Of a DNA stretch of 6,452 nucleotides, positions 1-4,930 are shown piece by piece. Position 1 is the stretch's first letter. Each line of letters starts with the position of its first letter. Below the pieces are notes generated by a model that ran no database searches, was not told where the DNA came from, and saw only the letters and a program-made list of their open reading frames with translations. The DNA is taken from assembly GCA_023253615.1 (NCBI GenBank), contig JALRFZ010000320.1, forward strand, positions 1 to 6,452, in the 5' to 3' direction. Position numbers and translations under genes: made by a program. This DNA comes from Verrucomicrobiales bacterium. Its GTDB lineage: Bacteria > Verrucomicrobiota > Verrucomicrobiia > Verrucomicrobiales > DEV007.

Positions 1-665
1 CCAAAACGCACCTCGCCTCCCGCCCCGCGGATGCTCTCGCGGATCGCCTTGACGACATTCGGCAGCAGGTTCGAACCGATGTGGGGATGGGCGTCGACGA
101 GGATGCGCTCGGGCGCGCCGTGGGCGACGAGGACCTCGTAGACTTTGCGCACGGGACCGCGCTTGGTGGCCCGGGTGTAGAGTTTGCCGTCGGAAAAGGT
201 GCCCGCTCCGCCCTCGCCGAAGCAGTAGTTCGATTCCTCGATGACGGTGCCGTGGCGGAGGATGGGCGCGAGGTCGTAGCGGCGCGCCGAGGCATCCTTC
301 CCACGCTCGAAGACGATGGGCCGCCAGCCGCGCTCGATCGCGGTGAGGGCGGCGAAGAGTCCGGCCGGTCCGCTGCCGATGATGAGGACGGTCTTTTTCG
401 CGGCCGAGACATCCGGCAGATCGACGCGGATCGGCTCCTCCTCGGGGAGCGGCAGATCGAGGCCCACTTCGAAGCGGAGCTGCACCTTGATCTGCGGTTT
501 GCGCGCGTCGATCGAGTGCTTGCGCAGTCTCAGGGTGCGGATGCGGCCGGGATGGACGTCGAGCTTGCGGGCGACGGCCTTGCGTTGCGCGGTCTCGTCT
601 TCGGAAAGATCGAGCGGCAGGATGACATCCACCGTGAGGATGTCGGATTCGGCTTCCTCTTCCAT
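1..665 (-). CDS. FAD-dependent dehydrogenase, COG2509 type (N-terminal part, runs off the window)
   Basis: About 221 codons are visible from the ATG at 665; the frame is still open at base 1, so the C-terminal part is missing. Residues 1-90 form a basic alpha/beta N-terminal domain with a typical SIDARK motif at 51-56. A Rossmann dinucleotide site follows: GSGPAG at 97-102, with Glu120 after the second strand in the position that usually binds the FAD ribose. The segments SNYCFGEGGAGTFSDGKL (145-162) and LVDAHPHIGSNLLPN (189-203) are hallmarks of the uncharacterised COG2509 flavoprotein family, whose members are usually somewhat over 500 residues. The substrate is unknown. The start is 7 nt after the thiG stop, so the two are probably cotranscribed. 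No strong Shine-Dalgarno sequence is visible. It is not a ThiO glycine oxidase, in which the FAD motif sits at the extreme N-terminus. Family assignment is secure; function is not. Confidence 0.9.
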   Translation of the reverse strand, partial: MEEEAESDILTVDVILPLDLSEDETAQRKAVARKLDVHPGRIRTLRLRKHSIDARKPQIKVQLRFEVGLDLPLPEEEPIRVDLPDVSAAKKTVLIIGSGPAGLFAALTAIERGWRPIVFERGKDASARRYDLAPILRHGTVIEESNYCFGEGGAGTFSDGKLYTRATKRGPVRKVYEVLVAHGAPERILVDAHPHIGSNLLPNVVKAIRESIRGAGGEVRF

Positions 666-672
666 GGCGATA

Positions 673-1470
673 TCACTCGTGACCGCCCTGGAACAGGAAG
701 CCGGTGAGAGGACTGCTCGCCGAAGCGGCGGTGGCGACTTCGGGCACACCGCCCGATTCACAGGCGATGCGTCCGGCCTCCACCGCCATCTTGAAGGCTC
801 CGGCCACGGCGACGGGATCACCGGCGATGGCGATGGCGGTGTTGACGAGGACGGCGTCGGCCCCCATCTCGAGCGCCTCCGCGGCATGGCTGGGGCGGCC
901 CAGTCCCGCATCGATCACGACCGGCACGGTGGCCTGGGCGATGATGATCTCGATCTGCCGTTTCGTGGCGATGCCCTGGTTCGACCCGATCGGAGCACCG
1001 AGCGGCATCACCGTAGCGGTGCCGACATCCTGGAGCCGCTTCGCGAGGACGGGATCGGCGTTGATGTAGGGCAGCACGATGAATCCCTCCTTCACGAGAA
1101 TTTCGGCGGCCTTGAGCGTTTCGATCGGATCGGGCAGCAGATAAGTGGGATCGGGATGGATCTCGAGTTTCACCCACTTCGGCAATCCCGCCGAGACCGC
1201 GAGGCGGGCGAGCCGCACCGCCTCTTCCGCGTTCATCGCCCCCGAAGTGTTCGGGAGGAGGAGGTAACGCCGCGGATCGATGAAATCGAGGATGTTCGCG
1301 TAGGGATCCCCCTTCCCGCTGAGGTCGGCGCGGCGCAGGGCGACGGTCACGATTTCGGTGCCCGAGGCGGCGAGGGCGTCGCGCATCACCTCGTTCGATG
1401 AGAATTTGCCGGTCCCCAGCATAAGACGCGAGGAAAAGGTGCGATCGGCGATGACGAGAGGAGCGGACAC
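673..1470 (-). CDS. thiG: Thiazole synthase ThiG
   Basis: A 265-residue (beta/alpha)8 enzyme of thiamine biosynthesis. ThiG condenses 1-deoxy-D-xylulose 5-phosphate, dehydroglycine and sulfur carried on ThiS thiocarboxylate to form the thiazole phosphate moiety in the cytoplasm. Visible family motifs are RLMLGTGKF (15-23), LLPNTSGA (71-78), [16 protein letters not shown] (100-115) with Lys101 as the expected imine-forming lysine, [13 protein letters not shown] (155-167), [13 protein letters not shown] (184-196) and [11 protein letters not shown] (204-214). Length matches the family. The start is GTG at 1470: an in-frame TGA lies at 1500-1498 and no other start codon intervenes, and the next ATG (Met17) would cut into the conserved N-terminus. 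The leader lacks a Shine-Dalgarno sequence and instead has CCTCC three bases before GTG. No TPP riboswitch is evident. thiS, thiH, thiO and thiE are not in the window. The C-terminus (GFLFQGGHE) runs almost directly into the FAD-dehydrogenase gene. Confidence 0.97.
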   Translation of the reverse strand: MSAPLVIADRTFSSRLMLGTGKFSSNEVMRDALAASGTEIVTVALRRADLSGKGDPYANILDFIDPRRYLLLPNTSGAMNAEEAVRLARLAVSAGLPKWVKLEIHPDPTYLLPDPIETLKAAEILVKEGFIVLPYINADPVLAKRLQDVGTATVMPLGAPIGSNQGIATKRQIEIIIAQATVPVVIDAGLGRPSHAAEALEMGADAVLVNTAIAIAGDPVAVAGAFKMAVEAGRIACESGGVPEVATAASASSPLTGFLFQGGHE

Positions 1471-1515
1471 GGCGGAGGAAAGGTTGACCCCGGGGCGTCA
1501 GGCACCGGGACCGGA

Positions 1516-1546
1516 AAATTACGGGAAGCTCCGGAAAGCTCCACAA
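1516..1546 (-). promoter_or_regulatory. Possible weak promoter for thiG
   Basis: On the minus strand TTGTGG (1546-1541) and TAATTT (1521-1516) could serve as -35 and -10 elements, separated by 19 nt, longer than the usual 17. They lie just after the terminator and would give a leader of roughly 40 nt. thiG needs its own promoter if the terminator is efficient, but the match is poor and based only on sigma70-like consensus. Confidence 0.2.
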
Positions 1547-1580
1547 AAAAACCTCTCCGATTTCTCGGAGAGGTTTTTTT
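1545..1580. terminator. Bidirectional rho-independent terminator between mscL and thiG
   Basis: A perfect inverted repeat: AAAAAAACCTCTCCGA (1545-1560), loop TTTC (1561-1564), TCGGAGAGGTTTTTTT (1565-1580). The GC-containing core is 9 bp (CCTCTCCGA/TCGGAGAGG), flanked on both strands by a run of seven T, so it can act in either direction. It lies 165 nt beyond the mscL stop in the direction of mscL transcription and about 75 nt before the thiG start. It therefore most likely ends mscL transcription (or a small RNA from the interval) and separates it from thiG. Confidence 0.92.
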
Positions 1581-1625
1581 AGATTCGTAAGCCCGCACAA
1601 CCAGGCTCACCACAACAAGCAAGCA

Positions 1626-1745
1626 ATGAAACTCAGGGTCAACAACTACCCTTTCAACAACAGGAAGAAATTACCTGATTTCCTTGGCGTCGTCTACACT
1701 TTTCGCAAACTTTGCGAACAAATTTTAAAACTTTCTCAAATTTGA
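1626..1745 (+). CDS. Possible 39-residue small protein, convergent with mscL
   Basis: ATG at 1626 opens 39 codons ending with TGA at 1743-1745. The protein begins MKLRVNNYPFNNRKKLPDF and ends RKLCEQILKLSQI. It is basic, with a possible C-terminal amphipathic helix, and has no clear membrane segment or known domain. By hand count, G/C at codon positions 3, 1 and 2 is about 19, 15 and 9 of 39, the order expected for coding sequence in a GC-rich genome, though the GC3 excess is confined to the 5' half. Its stop and the mscL stop abut as TGATCA (1743-1748). There is no Shine-Dalgarno sequence and no recognisable plus-strand promoter in the short gap after the terminator. A chance ORF in AT-rich DNA remains the more likely explanation. 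Confidence 0.22.
   Translation: MKLRVNNYPFNNRKKLPDFLGVVYTFRKLCEQILKLSQI
1693..1721 (-). promoter_or_regulatory. Possible minus-strand promoter enclosing a palindrome
   Basis: On the minus strand TTGTTC (1721-1716) and TGTAGA (1698-1693) are separated by exactly 17 nt. Each matches the sigma70 consensus at only three of six positions. The spacer holds the 17-bp palindrome, as repressor operators often do. If real, transcription would start near 1686 and reach the terminator at 1545, giving an RNA of about 140 nt antisense to the start of the 39-codon ORF. Weak evidence. Confidence 0.18.
1702..1718. repeat. 17-bp palindrome, operator-like
   Basis: TTCGCAAA (1702-1709), central C (1710), TTTGCGAA (1711-1718): perfect 8-bp arms around one base. 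A one-base centre is too tight for an RNA hairpin of full length, so a dimeric DNA-binding protein site is the more natural reading. It does not match the LexA motifs I know (TGTTC-N4-GAACA or CGAAC-N4-GTTCG). Confidence 0.5.
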
Positions 1746-2195
1746 TCAGGATTTTTGACTTTTCAGCAGATCGCGGATCTCGGTGAGGAGCGCGATATCC
1801 TCGGCGGGAGCGGCCGGAGCCTCGGCTTCGGCGGGTTTTTCGAGCTTGTTCTTCAGCGCGGTCATGAATTTGTTGATCACGAGGAAGAGCACGAAAGCGA
1901 GGATGAGAAAGCTGATGAAGGACGTGACGAAATTCCCGTAGGTGACGAGCACCACTTCACCGGCCTCCGCAGCCGCCTTGGCGGTCTTCCCCTCCGGCAC
2001 GTCTCCGAGGACGAGGACCTTGTCGCTGAAATTCACCCCGCCGGTGAGGAAGCCGACAAAAGGCATGAAAATGTCATCCACGAGGCTCTTCACAAGGGTG
2101 CCGAAGGCACCTCCGATGATGATACCGACGGCCATGTCGAGGAGATTTCCCTGGAACGCGAATTCCTTGAAGTCTGATGCGAATTTTTTGATCAT
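1746..2195 (-). CDS. mscL: Large-conductance mechanosensitive channel MscL
   Basis: A 149-residue inner-membrane channel that opens under membrane tension and releases solutes during hypo-osmotic shock; family members form homopentamers. The amphipathic N-terminal helix (KKFASDFKEFAFQGNLLDMA, 3-22) leads into TM1 (about 18-48), which carries the conserved Asn17, Asp20 and pore-lining AVGIIIGGAFG (22-32). The periplasmic loop is about 49-83, TM2 about 84-111, and the cytoplasmic tail carries LLTEIRDLLK (136-145), a family signature. It is slightly longer than the 136-residue E. coli protein, through the periplasmic loop and an Ala/Glu/Pro-rich linker. The ATG at 2195 gives the standard N-terminus. 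No Shine-Dalgarno sequence is present; CCTCCC lies three bases before the ATG. It starts 84 nt after the cytochrome stop. Own promoter or readthrough cannot be decided from sequence. The stop abuts that of the small plus-strand ORF. Confidence 0.98.
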   Translation of the reverse strand: MIKKFASDFKEFAFQGNLLDMAVGIIIGGAFGTLVKSLVDDIFMPFVGFLTGGVNFSDKVLVLGDVPEGKTAKAAAEAGEVVLVTYGNFVTSFISFLILAFVLFLVINKFMTALKNKLEKPAEAEAPAAPAEDIALLTEIRDLLKSQKS

Positions 2196-2255
2196 AGCGG
2201 GAGGATCGTGGCGAATTCCCCGAAGGTCCGCAAGACCGAATTGTTACCGGATGAT

Positions 2256-2293
2256 AAAAAACCGCGATACTGGAGATTCCTACTTCTCCCGCG
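2256..2293 (-). terminator. Possible weak terminator at the end of the cytochrome gene
   Basis: On the minus strand CGCGGGAGA (2293-2285), loop 2284-2277, TCTCC (2276-2272), a five-base bulge (2271-2267) and CGCG (2266-2263) are followed by G and six T (2261-2256). The stem overlaps the TAG stop of the cytochrome gene. The large bulge makes it weak; it may only attenuate readthrough into mscL. Confidence 0.3.
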
Positions 2294-3005
2294 CGCCCCG
2301 GGGATCGTCACCATGGGCGAGAGCCCCGATGTAGTTCACGAAGAGCTCGATCTCCTCGTCGGTGAGCCGCTTCATGTTCTCGACCATCTTGGCGCCATAG
2401 AGATCCCCTTCCGTCGCCCCGCGCAGGCCGCTGCGGAAATTCATGAGCTGGCGCCGGAGGTAGCTGCGGTTCAGCGAAATGAGCGGCGCGCTGTGAAAGA
2501 CGATCTCGCCCTTGCCATTGTAGCGGTGGCACTCCATGCACTCGTTCGCATAGCGGTATCGGGCGGTCTCGAGATCGAAATCCGCCGGCGGCTCTTCGGT
2601 GAGGCGGATCGGCATCGCCGCCACCGTCGCGGCGGCTTCGGCGATCTGGGCGTCGGTGAGGGTCAGGGAAATCGCCCGCATCTGCTGGCCGGGAAGATCC
2701 TCGGGATGAAAGCCCCTCGTGCCGGCACGGAATTTCTTCACCTGTTCCTCCAGATACCAGACCGGCAGACCGGTGATGGAGGGGCTGTGGAGTTCCTCCT
2801 TCCCCTCCCCGTTCACCCCATGGCAGGCGGCGCAGACCTGGGCGTAAACACCACCGGGAGCCGGGGCGGCGGCGACCGTCTCCGTCCCGGTCTCTGCCGC
2901 TGCCGGGACTCCGCGTGTTGCAGGAGACTCCGCCACGGGAGCCTCACCACAGCCTGCCAGGCCGGCGGCGACGACAAGGCAAAGGGGCGAAAGGGCTTTC
3001 CTCAT
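2280..3005 (-). CDS. Diheme cytochrome c lipoprotein (c4-like)
   Basis: A 241-residue exported electron carrier. Residues 1-19 are a lipoprotein signal peptide (MRKALSPLCLVVAAGLAGC) with lipobox LAGC, Cys19 being the lipidated residue, followed by an Ala/Pro/Glu/Thr-rich linker to about 52. Two class I cytochrome c domains follow. Domain 1 has CAACH (58-62) and predicted axial Met109; domain 2 has CMECH (156-160) and predicted axial Met207. Heme motif, a shared YLxxQxxxFRxGxRG segment (84-98 and 182-196) and Met ligand all repeat with an offset of exactly 98 residues, showing an internal duplication like that of cytochromes c4. The ATG follows the DUF4340 stop as TGAGATG, implying translational coupling; there is no Shine-Dalgarno sequence. 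It should be membrane-anchored and periplasm-facing. Its redox partners are unknown, and a link to the ABC-type genes upstream is inferred from position only. Confidence 0.95.
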   Translation of the reverse strand: MRKALSPLCLVVAAGLAGCGEAPVAESPATRGVPAAAETGTETVAAAPAPGGVYAQVCAACHGVNGEGKEELHSPSITGLPVWYLEEQVKKFRAGTRGFHPEDLPGQQMRAISLTLTDAQIAEAAATVAAMPIRLTEEPPADFDLETARYRYANECMECHRYNGKGEIVFHSAPLISLNRSYLRRQLMNFRSGLRGATEGDLYGAKMVENMKRLTDEEIELFVNYIGALAHGDDPRGAREK

Positions 3006-3006
3006 C

Positions 3007-4908
3007 TCAGGGGTTGGGGAGGCGTGCCGTCGTCACCGGCATCATCAGCCCCATGTAGGTCTCGCGATCGAGGATGAAGACATCAGGGCTGCCGTCGAAT
3101 CGTCCGAAATAGAGGTCCGCGGAAAAGGGCGCGACGCGGAGGACATGGGTCATGTCGATCGAGTCGTTCGTGGCCCGGTCGAGCTCCTTGGTGACGATGG
3201 TGAAAACCGCGCTGGGTTTTTCCAGTGCCTCGTAGGCGGGACCGAGGGTGAAATACCAGCTGTTGGCGGTCAGGGATCCGAGACGGTCGCGGAGTCTCCG
3301 CGCCGAGGGAATGTCGAGGCTCGGCGTCACGTCGGTGCCACTGCGCGAGGCCTCCCAGCGATCCTCGCGGTAGAAATAGGACAGTTTCAGATTTTCATCC
3401 CCGGGCTTCTCGCGCGTGATCGAACCGAGGTGCATCGGATTGAAGGTGAGCACGTTCAGCGATTTCCACTTCACCGGATGGGTCGCGATGAGGTTGCGGA
3501 AGGTGGGGTCGAGCTCGTAGACGGAGGGCTCTCCCTCGAAGTTCGCGAAGAGGCGCTGCTCCTCCCCTTCTTTCCAACCGAGATTCAAGGCACGCGTCCA
3601 TTCCCGCGGCGCTCCCTGGGTGCCATCGGCCTGGAATTCACCGGGGAACTTCATCTGGAAGAGGATCCGCCGCTGCGGCGGCACGAGACCGTATTCGACG
3701 AGGTCGGTCGCCTCGTCCGAGACGAATTTCTGGATCGCCGCCTCGTTCACCGCGGTGACGAGCGCGCCCACCTCGCCCGCGTTGGCCGGGACGAGCTTGT
3801 TCCCGATCACGACGCGCCAGGAGACGTTGGTGCCACTCCGCTCGGCGCGGAGATCGACGAGCGGATCGAGGCGGCTCTGGATCTTGATCGATTCGATGAA
3901 TTCGGGCGCGATTCGCGCGAGGGTTCGATCGCGGAGGTCGTTCGCCGACTTCGGCATGCGGGTGAGGAAATCACTTTTGAGCCGGTAAACGGCGGGACGA
4001 TCCGAGGCCCGCGCTTCGAGGAGGGGACGCCCATCCTCCGCCTTGCCGACTTCGTGAAGGTACAGGGTGAGCGGCTGCGGGATGCCGTAAACCTGCACTT
4101 GGAAAACCGCCGCCCCTTCGGGCAAGGGATTGGGGATCTCCTCCGCGGCGCCCGCGCCCTTCACGACCTCCTCGATCTGCAGGGAGCCGAGGAAAGTGAG
4201 CAATTGATCCATCGCCTCGCGGTCGGCCCAGCTCACGAGCGGGGCGGCGAGCGCCCAATCCTGCTGTGGCGGAGTGATGCGGCGCTGCAGGGCCATCTCG
4301 CCGGACGCCTGCCGGATCACGACCTGCACGACGGCCCCGACCGGAGCGGAAAGAAGCCGTCGATCGCGCATCGCCTCAAGCGGACTCTCGACCCAGGGCC
4401 GCGGATTGCCATCGACCACGAAGGTGCCGGGATCACCCGTCTCGCGGCGCGCGTAGAGCGAACCGGTGCGCGGAGCCTCCACTCCGAGGATGAGGGTTTC
4501 CTTCACCGGAGACATCCCCTCGCCTCCCGCTCCCGAGAGCGTGACCCGGATCGACTGATCGCCCGCGATCCCGAGCGGTGTCGGGTCGGGCGTCTCGCCG
4601 GAGGCCCCGAGATCTTCGACGATGCCGAGGTGATTGAGGCGGTCGAGCAATGCGAGCGCGAGAGTGGCATCGACCCGATCCTGCTCCGGCTCGGTGAAGA
4701 ACCACGCCCCGTTGCTCTTTTTCATCACCACCTTGGCGACACCCCGCTCGACGACGATCTCGTCGACGGCCTCGGGCTCGAAACGGACGAGCACCTTCGC
4801 CAGCTCGGCCGCGCGTTTGCCGGAGGCGGGCTTTTCATCCACGCGATGGATGACACCGGCAAGCGCGAGCGCGGTCGCTCCGAGGATGGCGGTGGTGGTG
4901 AGTCTCAT
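3007..4908 (-). CDS. DUF4340 protein, partner of GldG-like ABC auxiliary protein
   Basis: A 633-residue protein with an N-terminal hydrophobic segment (about 4-20, a membrane anchor or signal), the rest predicted outside the cytoplasm. The segment LVRFEPEAVDEIVVERG with GAWFFTEP (40-74) is typical of DUF4340 proteins, commonly encoded beside GldG-like ABC auxiliary proteins. Four copies of a module of about 150 residues can be aligned by eye: roughly 40-185, 186-329, 330-483 and 484-623. Each has a beta-rich start with a Trp (69, 218, 364, 518), a helix, then a segment ending in a VYxLD-like motif (162-166, 306-311, 462-467, 609-614). An LRDR-like segment closes the first two (180-186, 325-331). 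Molecular function is unknown. The gene starts 22 nt after the GldG-like stop; AGGA in that gap is too far upstream to be a good ribosome site. The stop is coupled to the cytochrome start. Confidence 0.88.
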   Translation of the reverse strand: MRLTTTAILGATALALAGVIHRVDEKPASGKRAAELAKVLVRFEPEAVDEIVVERGVAKVVMKKSNGAWFFTEPEQDRVDATLALALLDRLNHLGIVEDLGASGETPDPTPLGIAGDQSIRVTLSGAGGEGMSPVKETLILGVEAPRTGSLYARRETGDPGTFVVDGNPRPWVESPLEAMRDRRLLSAPVGAVVQVVIRQASGEMALQRRITPPQQDWALAAPLVSWADREAMDQLLTFLGSLQIEEVVKGAGAAEEIPNPLPEGAAVFQVQVYGIPQPLTLYLHEVGKAEDGRPLLEARASDRPAVYRLKSDFLTRMPKSANDLRDRTLARIAPEFIESIKIQSRLDPLVDLRAERSGTNVSWRVVIGNKLVPANAGEVGALVTAVNEAAIQKFVSDEATDLVEYGLVPPQRRILFQMKFPGEFQADGTQGAPREWTRALNLGWKEGEEQRLFANFEGEPSVYELDPTFRNLIATHPVKWKSLNVLTFNPMHLGSITREKPGDENLKLSYFYREDRWEASRSGTDVTPSLDIPSARRLRDRLGSLTANSWYFTLGPAYEALEKPSAVFTIVTKELDRATNDSIDMTHVLRVAPFSADLYFGRFDGSPDVFILDRETYMGLMMPVTTARLPNP

Positions 4909-4930
4909 GTCGGAAAAGTCGGTATCCTGC

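Larger units (their letters stand above)
1581..1745. other. Partly AT-rich intergenic stretch between terminator and mscL stop
   Basis: This 165-base stretch becomes strongly AT-rich toward its mscL end (about 1700-1745), unlike the coding regions. It contains a 39-codon plus-strand ORF, a 17-bp palindrome, a small hairpin (AGGGT 1635-1639 with ACCCT 1648-1652) and two TCAACAAC repeats (1639-1646 and 1654-1661). On the minus strand it is the transcribed 3' region of mscL if transcription runs to the terminator. No known RNA family was recognised. Confidence 0.6.

Noticed and set aside
1..665. ThiO glycine oxidase
   Set aside because: About 90 residues precede the FAD motif and the conserved segments are those of COG2509, not of the glycine oxidase family.
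316..1401. Plus-strand ORFs opposite thiG and the FAD dehydrogenase
   Set aside because: Low-complexity translation; the minus-strand frames carry unmistakable ThiG and flavoprotein motifs.
1471..1544. TPP riboswitch upstream of thiG
   Set aside because: Only about 75 nt lie between terminator and start, and no CTGAGA or other THI-box core is present.
1386..1622. Minus-strand 78-codon ORF overlapping the thiG start
   Set aside because: It reads straight through the rho-independent terminator and out of frame into thiG; no protein-like features.
1702..1721. LexA box
   Set aside because: A TGTTC half-site is present on the minus strand but the matching GAACA half at the right spacing is absent.
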